The translations under genes were made by a program, and so were the position numbers. The notes beneath the pieces were generated by a model. The model saw only the letters and a list, made by a program, of their open reading frames with translations, was not told the origin of the DNA and did not search any database. 49,739 nt of DNA from Victivallales bacterium (GTDB taxonomy: Bacteria > Verrucomicrobiota > Lentisphaeria > Oligosphaerales > Oligosphaeraceae): assembly GCA_017554445.1 (NCBI GenBank), contig JAFZIJ010000032.1:1-49739 (forward strand). The letters are read 5' to 3'. Below are positions 41,299 through 49,386 of this stretch, piece after piece (position 1 is the first letter of the stretch; each line of letters starts with the position of its first letter).

Positions 41299-42381
41299 AT
41301 GGGCAGAAAAGACATGGCGGCGAAGGTGCTGATGAGGCGCGACGCGGAGTTCGCGGACGCGTTCAACACGCTGTTCAGGCGGGCGGGGGTCTCCGTGGAT
41401 GTGCGGAGCCTGGTGGAGAGGAACCCGGAGACGGTCGTGCCTGCGGGCTGGCGGCGGCGCGGCGGGTGGATGAGCCGCATGAACGACATCGTCAACGAGG
41501 GGATCGTGCGCCGCCTGGGGAGCACCGACTGCGTGCTGATGTGCCTCGAGAACCAGTCGGAGGCGGCGCTGGACATGCCGCTGAGGAACCTGCTGTCGGC
41601 GGGCTGCCGGTGGGAGGTCTGCCGGGAGAGGCTCGAGGAGAGGAATCTGGCTGAGAAAAGGCTGAAGGACAACGCGGAGTTCCTTTCGGGGCTCCGCCAC
41701 GGCGAGCCGCTGCCGCCGGTCGTCGTCATGGCGCTGTATCTAGGAAAGGAGCCGTGGAGCGGGCCGATGCGTCTCCAGGACATGGTTGACGTGAAAAATC
41801 CCGATCTGCGCGCGTTCATGGCGGACTGCCCGACAAACGTCGTGTCGCTCGTCGATCTGAGGGAGGATGAGGTCTGGGGCATGAGATCGCATCTCCGGCC
41901 GATGTCGTGGCTTCTGCGGACGCAGGACGACGACGGGGAGATGCTGAGGAGGGCGCGCGAGGACCCGCTGTTCCGCGACGCGCCGTCGGTGCTGTACCGT
42001 GCGTTCAATCAATTGACGGGGGCCGGCCTGACGGTCCCAAGGCAAAAGGAGCATAACGACATGTGTCTTGCAATCGAGAAGATGAAGGAAAAAGGCCGCC
42101 GGGAAGGCCGTAAAGATGAACATGAGAAGTCTTTGAAGGCCCTAGAGAAGGAGCGCGAGAAGTCTTCTAAGGCCCTTGAAGAGGAGCGTGAGAAGTCATC
42201 GAAGGCTCTTGATGAAGCGTCGAAGGCCCTCGATGAAGAGCGTAAGAATGGAATCTGCAATCTGATAGCAACCTGCCGTGACTTTGGGGAATCTCTTGAA
42301 AAGGTGTGTCAACGGCTGATGCGGAGCTATCATCTGACGCAGAGCGAGGCATCCGCCTATCTGAAAGAGTATTATGTTTGA
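41299..42381 (+). CDS. Rpn/PD-(D/E)XK nuclease family transposase-type protein, GC-rich
   Basis: 360 aa. The opening MGRKDMAAK and the core DCVLMCLENQ..ALDMPLR match the MGxKD...ENQ..DMPLR pattern of Rpn/transposase-type nucleases; E84 and Q86 are the E-x-Q of the active site and D77 precedes it. From residue 255 the protein is a Lys/Glu coiled coil with repeated KSSKALxEE units, then a C-terminal helix (YHLTQSEASAYLKEYYV). The first ~700 nt are visibly more GC-rich than neighbours, with different codon choice, which suggests recent acquisition. A nested start lies at 42061. Confidence 0.68.
   Translation: MGRKDMAAKVLMRRDAEFADAFNTLFRRAGVSVDVRSLVERNPETVVPAGWRRRGGWMSRMNDIVNEGIVRRLGSTDCVLMCLENQSEAALDMPLRNLLSAGCRWEVCRERLEERNLAEKRLKDNAEFLSGLRHGEPLPPVVVMALYLGKEPWSGPMRLQDMVDVKNPDLRAFMADCPTNVVSLVDLREDEVWGMRSHLRPMSWLLRTQDDDGEMLRRAREDPLFRDAPSVLYRAFNQLTGAGLTVPRQKEHNDMCLAIEKMKEKGRREGRKDEHEKSLKALEKEREKSSKALEEEREKSSKALDEASKALDEERKNGICNLIATCRDFGESLEKVCQRLMRSYHLTQSEASAYLKEYYV
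42061..42381 (+). CDS. Nested in-frame short isoform of the second Rpn-type gene
   Basis: AAGGAG (42046-42051) lies 9 nt before an in-frame ATG, residue 255 of the long form. The product would be 106 aa: MCLAIEKMKEKG, then the coiled coil and C-terminal helix, without the nuclease core. The ribosome-binding site, the ATG and the following 37 bases occur again, unchanged, at 42455-42507. This matches the nested start of the Rpn gene at 25-270. Confidence 0.55.
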   Translation: MCLAIEKMKEKGRREGRKDEHEKSLKALEKEREKSSKALEEEREKSSKALDEASKALDEERKNGICNLIATCRDFGESLEKVCQRLMRSYHLTQSEASAYLKEYYV

Positions 42382-42455
42382 TTGTTTCCCGCAATCCTTC
42401 AGAGGCTTGCATGTGTTCGGGAAAAAACAGCGGGATTTGTCCGTTCCAAGACAGA

Positions 42456-42556
42456 AGGAGCATAACGACATGTGTCTTGCAATCGAGAAGATGAAGGAAA
42501 AAGGCCGATGGGAGGATCGGCGAAAGGTGTTGAAGGCTATCGAAGATTGGATGTAG
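42456..42556 (+). pseudogene. Relic duplicate of the nested Rpn start region
   Basis: 52 bases (42456-42507) are identical to 42047-42098. With the preserved AAGGAG (42455-42460) and ATG (42470) they open a 28-codon frame, MCLAIEKMKEKGRWEDRRK then VLKAIEDWM. It is probably the remainder of a second Rpn-type gene, or a decoy small protein. Confidence 0.6.
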
Positions 42557-42566
42557 CGACAATCGT

Positions 42567-43445
42567 TTATTTAGGTAAGCTCTCGCCTTCATGCTTTTGT
42601 CCGTTGTCCTGTTGGCTTGGATCATCATTTGAGTCGGACTTGTTGATTTCGGCCTGGAAGCGGATCTGGCAAAGAAGCTCGTTCAATGCGGACACGTATA
42701 GCTCATTCTTCTGCTTCTCCTGATTGAAGCCTTGATCCAAATAGTTGGATTTTAACAAGGAACCGAATTTCCCCGCCATGGTGTCGGCCTTGCTCTGCGC
42801 TGCCAGTTTCGCTTCATAACTGGCCGACGGATCGTTGTACAACGCGCGGAATTCGTCCAACGCCGCCAGATAGTCGGCATGGGCATTGGCGGTTGCGCTG
42901 TCGAAGCGGCTGGTGTCCAAATCATGGATGAAGGCGTTGATTTGCTCACGCTTTTTCTGTATGCGTTCTTTATCCTCCGCCGCCATCGCCTTCATGCGCG
43001 GCGTATTCTGTTTGGCCAATCTTCGGGCGATCTTGTTGCCTTCTTCCCACACCATCCCCCGCAACATCATGTTGCGGCCGTTGATCAAATTCATGTACGG
43101 CCGGCAGACAGCTCGTCCCCGCAGGGCCTTCTGCTTGGCCTCCTTGACGATCCGCATGCGCAGCGCATCCAACGCCATCAGCGTGTAGGCTCGCTCTTCA
43201 CGGACTTTTCGCCTAAGCTGCCGACGTTCAGCCTGCGGCGAGTCGCCCTCCTCATCTTCCGGAAGGTCGTTCAGCATATTCCTGACGGATCTTGTGACAT
43301 CGTTTATGGACGGCTTTTGTCCAGTCGCCGTCGCAGAACTTTGTTCATCCATTTCCGCATGGACCTTGCGGTCCATGACGAGCAGGACGACATCCACGCA
43401 GAGCAGAATCAAGACGATGGCCAATGTGATTTGCTGTTTTTTCAT
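42567..43445 (-). CDS. Membrane-anchored helical protein, paralogue of the gene upstream
   Basis: 292 aa. An N-terminal membrane helix (ITLAIVLILLCVDVVLLVM) is followed by a long, strongly charged and helical extracytoplasmic part with no recognised family. The block INAFIHDLDTSRFDSA corresponds to LHAYLAEQDMSQFDAN in the gene at 43458, so the two are paralogues. They lie 12 nt apart and form an operon, this gene second. Function unknown. Confidence 0.5.
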   Translation of the reverse strand: MKKQQITLAIVLILLCVDVVLLVMDRKVHAEMDEQSSATATGQKPSINDVTRSVRNMLNDLPEDEEGDSPQAERRQLRRKVREERAYTLMALDALRMRIVKEAKQKALRGRAVCRPYMNLINGRNMMLRGMVWEEGNKIARRLAKQNTPRMKAMAAEDKERIQKKREQINAFIHDLDTSRFDSATANAHADYLAALDEFRALYNDPSASYEAKLAAQSKADTMAGKFGSLLKSNYLDQGFNQEKQKNELYVSALNELLCQIRFQAEINKSDSNDDPSQQDNGQKHEGESLPK

Positions 43446-43457
43446 GGTCCGCCCTCC

Positions 43458-44318
43458 TTATTCCTGTTCCGGCTGTTTTAGTGGATAAAGCCATTTATGC
43501 CCTGACAAGGTGCCGATAAAGGATTCATTGAACGACTTTTCCATGGATGAATCCCTTTTATAAAACACCGGGACGGGAACCGGCTGGCTTGTCATTTCCC
43601 CAAGAATCACATAATCCGCCCCCCAATGCTGTTTCAGAAGCTCGGTCTTGAGCGTCTCGTTGAATTCCCGCAGCAATTCCAGGGCAAGCTGGCAGTCCTC
43701 CTCCTGGATTTCCTGCGCATGGTTCATTTTCTCCAGAAGACCGCCCAGCCTGGCGTTGAAATCCGTGAACTGTTTTTGGAAATTTGCATCAAACTGCGAC
43801 ATGTCCTGTTCCGCCAGATAGGCATGCAAATCGTTGGCCGTCGTTCTTTTCTGCCCAGGACGAACAACCACCTCCTTGTCCAGATAATCAGGATCCTCCG
43901 CCCGCTTCATCATGTCCTCGATACTGACATAATCAAGACTGTCAAGACGGCCTAATTCATCGTCCAGCAAGAATCCACGTTCAACAGAATCGTCAAGCGA
44001 CTTGTTCGACGGATTCCTCCAGGTTTGGATATCTTTTTCCAGAATGCCCTGAAACCAGTCGTAGGCATCTTCGGTCGTCATGTCGTCCAGAGCCTCCGCC
44101 ATTTTCTGGACGGCCTCCTCCCGCATGGCCTTGGTCATGCGTCTGGAGACAGGCTTGCCTTTTTCGGAATGATCTTCTCCTTCCGTGTTTTCCTTGACGA
44201 TTTCCACATTGGGGTGCCGTTCATCGACATGGCGCATGTCCATGAACAGGAAACAGCCGATTATTGCAAGTATCACAATCAAAATCAGATGGATGATGAT
44301 CACCGGTTGGTTTCGCAT
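43458..44318 (-). CDS. Membrane-anchored helical protein, paralogue of the gene downstream
   Basis: 286 aa. One N-terminal membrane helix (IIIHLILIVILAIIGCFLF) is followed by a charged, mainly helical domain and a beta-rich end (DYVILGEMTSQPVPVPVFY). It shares the A-F/Y-I/L...D-x-S-R/Q-F-D block with the gene 12 nt downstream. It is first in the operon; the AT-rich gap at 44319-44444 probably holds the promoter. No family recognised. Confidence 0.5.
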   Translation of the reverse strand: MRNQPVIIIHLILIVILAIIGCFLFMDMRHVDERHPNVEIVKENTEGEDHSEKGKPVSRRMTKAMREEAVQKMAEALDDMTTEDAYDWFQGILEKDIQTWRNPSNKSLDDSVERGFLLDDELGRLDSLDYVSIEDMMKRAEDPDYLDKEVVVRPGQKRTTANDLHAYLAEQDMSQFDANFQKQFTDFNARLGGLLEKMNHAQEIQEEDCQLALELLREFNETLKTELLKQHWGADYVILGEMTSQPVPVPVFYKRDSSMEKSFNESFIGTLSGHKWLYPLKQPEQE

Positions 44319-44444
44319 GCCGTAAGCTCCTTGAGACGGATGTCTGATGACTTCAAGAGATGATACGTTGTGAAGAATACTATATCATATATCTATTAAA
44401 AAAAATATATATAATTGGATTTTTCCCAAATTTTTTTGACGATA

Positions 44445-45377
44445 TTAAGCCAGCTTCCAGCGGGAGCGGAGGAAATCGCGATTGTCAAGGATAAGCCAAA
44501 GGAAATCAAGCTCTTGGATGATGAGTTCCTTGTTGTTGGACCAACACCATTCGCGCATCCATGCAAAGCGCGTGGCGGCGATGTAGTCGGGCAGCCAATG
44601 CCATGTGTTGTCCGTAAAGAAATCGTTGGCCTTCAATGTGTTCAGAAGGGAAAAGGCCATGGGGGCGGTGAGAAATTCGGGATTGTCCATGCCAAGACAG
44701 CCAAGAAGCGTCGCGACGTCATAACCCGCGACTTTGTGGCCGGAGAACTCCCAGTCGATGACGCCGTTGAGCTGTCCGTCGCCCCACAGGACGTTGTTCG
44801 GGTGGTAGTCGCCGTGGCAGAATTCGATGGGAAGCGTCATTTCCGCGTGGGAGAATTCATCCAATTCCTGCCAGATGGGCAGGAGGTCGTCGAGCAAGGC
44901 AGGATTCTTTTCGCGGATGCGCGGAAGGAGGGCGCGGATGTATTCGCAGATGGAGAATGGCGTGACATGGCAGTGGAAGTCCGCGGATGATTTTTTCAAC
45001 GCGATGAGAAAGTCCGCCATGACAGTTCCGCGCCATTCGTCGTTGCCGTATGTGTCTCGTGGCAGCTCGTTTCCGTCAATCCATGGGCGGATCTGCCAGA
45101 AAAGTTCGCCCCATTCGGCACCCCATTCATGGGCGCGCGTTGGAAGCCATGGGGCGAGTTTCGGGCAGTGGTTGGCTTCCAGTTCATGGAGCATTTCCGC
45201 CTGATGAGTCCGATGGTGGAGCTTGCCAAGCTGGCAGGCTTCGACGACAAACTGCCGTAGGTCGGCGTCGAGTTTGATCACATGTCGTTCGACGCAACGC
45301 TCCGGGCTGCCGGCGGGATAGAGATTGTCGCAGATTTCGTAGGTGTCGTCAAACCAGTTGCTTATTGGGAGATACAT
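44445..45377 (-). CDS. Aminoglycoside-phosphotransferase-like (APH) kinase
   Basis: 310 aa. The kinase signature is clear: EFCHGDYHPNNVLW (catalytic loop) and GVIDWEFSG (metal-binding Asp). The family also includes choline, homoserine and sugar kinases, so antibiotic resistance is not implied. The start overlaps the end of the O-antigen ligase gene by 16 nt. That close coupling suggests a role in surface polysaccharide, for example phosphorylation of a sugar or an aminoalcohol. Confidence 0.85.
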   Translation of the reverse strand: MYLPISNWFDDTYEICDNLYPAGSPERCVERHVIKLDADLRQFVVEACQLGKLHHRTHQAEMLHELEANHCPKLAPWLPTRAHEWGAEWGELFWQIRPWIDGNELPRDTYGNDEWRGTVMADFLIALKKSSADFHCHVTPFSICEYIRALLPRIREKNPALLDDLLPIWQELDEFSHAEMTLPIEFCHGDYHPNNVLWGDGQLNGVIDWEFSGHKVAGYDVATLLGCLGMDNPEFLTAPMAFSLLNTLKANDFFTDNTWHWLPDYIAATRFAWMREWCWSNNKELIIQELDFLWLILDNRDFLRSRWKLA

Positions 45378-46612
45378 GCGTCTGTGGTGGTTGTTTTACG
45401 TGGATTTTCAGAACAGGGGAGGAAGGCGAACGCCAAGCAGATCCAACGTTTGGAAAGCAGGTCGTCCCAAAGACATGCGAACGCGAACGCCAGAAGAAAA
45501 TACGTTGCATAACGGGAGGCTTGTCTTTGCAAGGCCATCCGAATGAAAAACGTGATAATGACAGCCAAGGCGGGAATGCCATAGAAAGCGGCCAGATTCA
45601 GATATTCGTTGTGCGGATCCATGAAGGTGGAGAACATCTCCAGATTGTCCAACGCGTTGTATTGCAATAATGTGCGGTGGATGGAGGGAACGTCCGCAAG
45701 TGTTGGATAGAGCTGGCGAATTTTGGCGGGGCTGGAGCCGATGAGCCAAGCGGACGGCGATGTGAACGGCATTCGCGCATAGATGGTCTGATGGATGGCG
45801 TACATGCCAGTTGTCATGTTGATGAATGGCGGCGTGGATTTCACGGGGAATGTGACGAAGAGAACGGTCGATTCGCAGACAAGACCGACAAGCAGAATCG
45901 GCAGCCAGAAGCCGCGGACAAGGCGTGGATATTTGTCTTGCAGGCTGTTGGCGAAGAAGGCGAGAATCACGGCGCCTGTCATGATGGCGTGTTTGCTGAA
46001 TGTGGAGACGAGTGGCAGGAGGGAGAGAGCGAGAAACGCGAGCAACAACAGCCATTTCTTCCAGTCGAATGAATGCGCTTTTTCTTCCAAACCACGTAGG
46101 AACAACAACATGGGAAGAGCGTAGAAGGAGCCGAGCACGTTGGGATTGCCGAAAAGAAAGGCGTAACGGCGGGCCAGGAAGGAGAGATTTTCCGTTTGGG
46201 CGACGTCGTCGCCCAGAAAGACGAGACCTGTGTCGCGGATGTGGAAGAGGAAAAAGGCGACGGCGTCGCCAAGAAATCCTATTATAAATAAGGAAAGAAG
46301 CACACCGCCGCAGATGAACATGGCCTTTTTCGACGGATCGGACTGTCTTGCAAATAGATAGAGACCTGCCAGATAGATGAGCACGGCCAGATTGTAGGCG
46401 TTTTCGCCACCTTGCAGGAAATGGATGGCCGTGATGGCCGCGATGACGATCAACGGCAGGAAGATTGGATGGCGTAACGACGGACGATGGACGAGCAGAA
46501 GCCCCGCAATAATGGGCGCCAGGCAGTCTTCGGCGTAAAACGGGCCGAAAATCGGAATGTGTATTGCTGAAAGAGCAATATAAAGTAATGTTATGATAGC
46601 ATAAAGATTCAT
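45362..46612 (-). CDS. O-antigen ligase/polymerase family protein (Wzy_C-like)
   Basis: 416 aa started at the ATG at 46612; the longer form would need a TTG. About ten hydrophobic segments are visible. The large periplasmic loop carries STFMDPHNEYLNLAAFYG, the DPHN-type signature of O-antigen ligase and Wzy-like enzymes. It joins or polymerises surface polysaccharide in the inner membrane. It is followed, with a 16-nt overlap, by the APH-type kinase gene. WaaL and Wzy cannot be told apart by sequence alone. Confidence 0.78.
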   Translation of the reverse strand: MNLYAIITLLYIALSAIHIPIFGPFYAEDCLAPIIAGLLLVHRPSLRHPIFLPLIVIAAITAIHFLQGGENAYNLAVLIYLAGLYLFARQSDPSKKAMFICGGVLLSLFIIGFLGDAVAFFLFHIRDTGLVFLGDDVAQTENLSFLARRYAFLFGNPNVLGSFYALPMLLFLRGLEEKAHSFDWKKWLLLLAFLALSLLPLVSTFSKHAIMTGAVILAFFANSLQDKYPRLVRGFWLPILLVGLVCESTVLFVTFPVKSTPPFINMTTGMYAIHQTIYARMPFTSPSAWLIGSSPAKIRQLYPTLADVPSIHRTLLQYNALDNLEMFSTFMDPHNEYLNLAAFYGIPALAVIITFFIRMALQRQASRYATYFLLAFAFACLWDDLLSKRWICLAFAFLPCSENPRKTTTTDACISQ

Positions 46613-46774
46613 GACAGAACCATGACACAACAAGCGGACTTTTTAGCATTGTACAATGTTATAAGATAATCTGAATTGAATAATTTCCAATATGTAATAA
46701 ATTATTAGTTTGCATGTCTTGTCTTTTCCAGACTAGGCATTCAATCCAAAACAAAACAAAAGAAGGGTAGAAAC

Positions 46775-47596
46775 ATGAAAAAGTACATGTCAATCATGGT
46801 TGCGGCGTTGGTCGCGATGGTCTTGGTGAGCGGTTGCAAAAAGGAGACAACTGGCAAGTTGGACGCCATCCGCAAGGCCGGCAAGCTGGTCGTTTACACG
46901 AATCCTGAATTCCCGCCGTACGAGTACCTTGGCAAGGACAAGGCGATTGTCGGTTGCGAAATCGACATCGTGAACCGTATTGCCGCGAAGATCGGTGTGA
47001 AGGCTGAAGTCGTTTCCGCCGAGTTTGACAGCATCATCGGCACGGTCCAGACCGGCAAGGCTGATCTGGGCGCCTCCGGCTTCACCATCACGGACGAACG
47101 CAAGCAACTCGTTGATTTCAGCGACGTGTTTGACAAGTCCGTGCAGTATCTGATCGTCCCCAAAGGCTCCGCCATCAAATTCGTGGAAGATTTGGCCGGC
47201 AAGAAGATCGGCGGCCAGAACGGCACGACTGGTTACATGATGGTTGAAGACGCCATCAACAAAGGCGTCCTGAAAGACACGAAGACCGAAATCAAATCCT
47301 ACAACAACGCTCCTGACGCGGTCGTCGCCATGAAGGCCGGCCAGCTGGACGCCGTTGTCATCGACAAGCTGGTCGCCATGGCGCTGGCTTCCAAGAATGA
47401 CATGGACAGCTTTGAAATGCTGAAGAAAGACGGCCAGGGCCTCGCGGCTCCGGAAGAATTCGGCATGATCGTCGCGAAGGGCAATGAAGACTTGCTCGCC
47501 ATTGTGAACGAAATCATCCATGAAATGAAGCAGGATGGCTCCTACGACAAGGCCGCCATCGACCACCAGAACGCCTCCTCCGAAGGCGACAAGTAA
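46775..47596 (+). CDS. Amino-acid ABC transporter substrate-binding lipoprotein
   Basis: 273 aa with a lipoprotein signal ending LVSGC (Cys21). The body is a polar amino-acid-binding (SBP_bac_3) fold: AGKLVVYTNPEFPPYEY, VGCEIDIVNRIAAKIGVK, and ADLGASGFTITDERKQLVDF. First gene of a binding protein, permease and ATPase set. Two GC-rich hairpins separate it from the permease, which would allow more binding protein than transporter. The likely substrate is a polar amino acid such as glutamine, arginine or histidine; which one is not clear. Confidence 0.88.
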   Translation: MKKYMSIMVAALVAMVLVSGCKKETTGKLDAIRKAGKLVVYTNPEFPPYEYLGKDKAIVGCEIDIVNRIAAKIGVKAEVVSAEFDSIIGTVQTGKADLGASGFTITDERKQLVDFSDVFDKSVQYLIVPKGSAIKFVEDLAGKKIGGQNGTTGYMMVEDAINKGVLKDTKTEIKSYNNAPDAVVAMKAGQLDAVVIDKLVAMALASKNDMDSFEMLKKDGQGLAAPEEFGMIVAKGNEDLLAIVNEIIHEMKQDGSYDKAAIDHQNASSEGDK

Positions 47597-47617
47597 TTCA
47601 AACTGTTGAATTTCTGG

Positions 47618-47647
47618 CCGCGTGCGTCTCCACGGAGGCGCACGCGG
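47618..47647 (+). terminator. GC-rich hairpin inside the ABC operon, first of two
   Basis: CCGCGTGC (47618-47625) pairs with GCACGCGG (47640-47647). No U-run follows, so it is an attenuator or mRNA-stability element rather than a full terminator. Confidence 0.6.
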
Positions 47648-47666
47648 TGTTAATGCAGTGAATGGG

Positions 47667-47687
47667 CGGCCGTCAAAAGGACGGCCG
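47667..47687 (+). terminator. GC-rich hairpin inside the ABC operon, second of two
   Basis: Perfect 8-bp stem CGGCCGTC/GACGGCCG with a 5-nt loop, no U-run, 79 nt before the permease start. Confidence 0.6.
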
Positions 47688-47765
47688 TTGAAAGAGGGAG
47701 GCGTTTTCTTATTAGATGGCCGTATGGGTATGGCGGTTGTCCTGAATCATTAAAGTCTGGTGGTT

Positions 47766-48542
47766 ATGGATTGGCTAACTGGAATCATTTCATTTTGTCG
47801 TGACGCGGTCGTGCGCACGTTCATTGTTGACAACCGCTACCAGATATTTCTGGACGGTATCAAGCATACGCTGATCATCACACTTGGCGCGCTGTTTGTC
47901 GGCGTGGCGATCGGTGTGGCGGTGGCCATTTCGAAAGTCTATTACTACCAGGTGGGGCCTTATACGATCATGGGCTCCCTCAAATTGTTTTTCAAGACGC
48001 GCCGTCTGGAATTTCTCGGACGTATTTTGCTGCGTCTTTGGGATGGATTTTTGAATGTCTATCTGACGGTTTTCCGCGGGACGCCGGTTGTCGTTCAGTT
48101 GATGATCTGGGCGTTTGTCGTGTTCGCGACGGCGGATGGAATTCTCGTCGCGATTATTGGTTTCGGCGTGAATTCCGGCGCCTATGTCGCGGAAATTGTC
48201 CGCGCGGGCATCATGGCCATTGACAAAGGGCAGACGGAGGCAGGCCGTTCGCTGGGGTTGAGCGCGGCGGCAACCATGCGTCTGATTGTTCTGCCGCAAG
48301 CATTTAAAAACGTGTTGCCAGCCTTGAGCAACGAACTGATCGCGTTGCTGAAAGAGACGTCCATCGTCGGTTATATCGCGGTCGTCGATATCACGAAGGC
48401 GGCGGCGTTGGTTCGTGCGCGGACATTTGACGCGTTCATCCCGTTGTTGTTCGTATCGGCTTTCTATCTGCTGATGGTGACGATTTTGACCTTCTTCCAG
48501 AAGAAGCTGGAAAAGACGTTGCAGGCGAGCGACCGCAAGTGA
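47766..48542 (+). CDS. Polar amino-acid ABC transporter permease
   Basis: 258 aa; an in-frame GTG at 47760 is an alternative start. Three to five membrane segments are visible. The EAA loop that contacts the ATPase is GQTEAGRSLGLSAAATMRLIVLPQA, and VFRGTPVVVQLMI is the family's entry motif. The N-terminal half has an extra ~30-residue insert (FFKTRRLEFLGRILLRL) between the first and second conserved helices, longer than in typical HisM/GlnP proteins. The ATPase gene follows 15 nt later. Confidence 0.88.
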   Translation: MDWLTGIISFCRDAVVRTFIVDNRYQIFLDGIKHTLIITLGALFVGVAIGVAVAISKVYYYQVGPYTIMGSLKLFFKTRRLEFLGRILLRLWDGFLNVYLTVFRGTPVVVQLMIWAFVVFATADGILVAIIGFGVNSGAYVAEIVRAGIMAIDKGQTEAGRSLGLSAAATMRLIVLPQAFKNVLPALSNELIALLKETSIVGYIAVVDITKAAALVRARTFDAFIPLLFVSAFYLLMVTILTFFQKKLEKTLQASDRK

Positions 48543-48557
48543 CAGGGGGATACGGAA

Positions 48558-49307
48558 ATGGCTGATATGGATAAGGATAACGTTGCGATCAAGGTTCGCG
48601 GGCTGTGGAAGAGCTTTGGCGACCATGAAGTTTTGAAAGGCATCGACGAGACGATCAAGAAAGGCGAAAAAGTCGTCGTCATCGGGCCTTCCGGTTCAGG
48701 AAAGAGCACGTTTTTGCGTTGTTTGAATCTGCTGGAGAAGCCGACGGCGGGGCAGATTTGGGTTGACGGTGAGGAGATCACGGCCCCTGGCTGCAAGGTC
48801 GATAATCTGCGGCAGCGGATGGGCATGGTGTTCCAGCATTTCAATCTCTTTCCGCACATGACCATCATGAGGAACATCACGTTGGCGCCGATCCAGAAAG
48901 GATTGATGTCCAAAGACGAAGCGTATGAGAAAGCGACTTCGTTGTTGAAGCGTATCGGACTCTGGGAGAAGGCGGACGCCTATCCGAACATGCTGTCCGG
49001 TGGCCAGAAGCAGCGCGTGGCGATTGTGCGGTCGTTGGCAATGAATCCGGACGTCATGCTGTTTGACGAACCGACGTCGGCATTGGATCCGGAAATGGTC
49101 GGAGAAGTCTTAAGCCTGATGAAGGAATTGGCGCAAGTCGGCATGACGATGGTTGTCGTGACGCATGAGATGGGCTTCGCGCGTGAAGTTGGCACACGTG
49201 TTTTGTTCATGGACGAAGGCATCATCATGGAGCAGAACACGCCGAATGAATTTTTCGCGCAGCCGAAGCACCCCCGCCTGAAAGACTTTTTGGCGAAAGT
49301 ACTGTAG
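48558..49307 (+). CDS. Polar amino-acid ABC transporter ATP-binding protein (GlnQ/HisP-type)
   Basis: 249 aa with GGGGGA before the start. Walker A is GPSGSGKST, the Q-loop region [10 protein letters not shown], signature LSGGQKQR, Walker [16 protein letters not shown], and H-loop VVTHEM. It is the ATPase partner of the permease and binding protein upstream. A hairpin terminator follows the stop. Confidence 0.95.
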   Translation: MADMDKDNVAIKVRGLWKSFGDHEVLKGIDETIKKGEKVVVIGPSGSGKSTFLRCLNLLEKPTAGQIWVDGEEITAPGCKVDNLRQRMGMVFQHFNLFPHMTIMRNITLAPIQKGLMSKDEAYEKATSLLKRIGLWEKADAYPNMLSGGQKQRVAIVRSLAMNPDVMLFDEPTSALDPEMVGEVLSLMKELAQVGMTMVVVTHEMGFAREVGTRVLFMDEGIIMEQNTPNEFFAQPKHPRLKDFLAKVL

Positions 49308-49309
49308 TC

Positions 49310-49336
49310 TTATGGCTCCTTTTAGGAGCCGTAAGA
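49310..49336 (+). terminator. Hairpin after the ABC operon
   Basis: CTTATGGCTCC pairs with GGAGCCGTAAG (one G-T pair) around a TTTTA loop, directly after the ATPase stop. The run of T sits in the loop and not after the stem, so termination may be weak. Confidence 0.6.
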
Positions 49337-49374
49337 GCTTAAAGCCTAAAGCTTAAAGCTTAAAGCAATAGCTT
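49337..49374. repeat. AGCTTAAAGC low-complexity repeat
   Basis: Repeated CTTAAAGC units, of the same kind as at 16693-16724 but in reverse sense. Confidence 0.7.
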
Positions 49375-49386
49375 GAAAATCCGAAA

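Noticed and set aside
44445..45377. Antibiotic resistance gene (aminoglycoside phosphotransferase)
   Set aside because: The APH fold is present, but neighbours are surface-polysaccharide genes and no resistance-specific signature is visible. The general kinase call is safer.
46790..47566. A 258-codon minus-strand frame opposite the ABC binding protein
   Set aside because: Shadow of a gene with intact lipobox and fold motifs; similar shadows lie opposite the permease.
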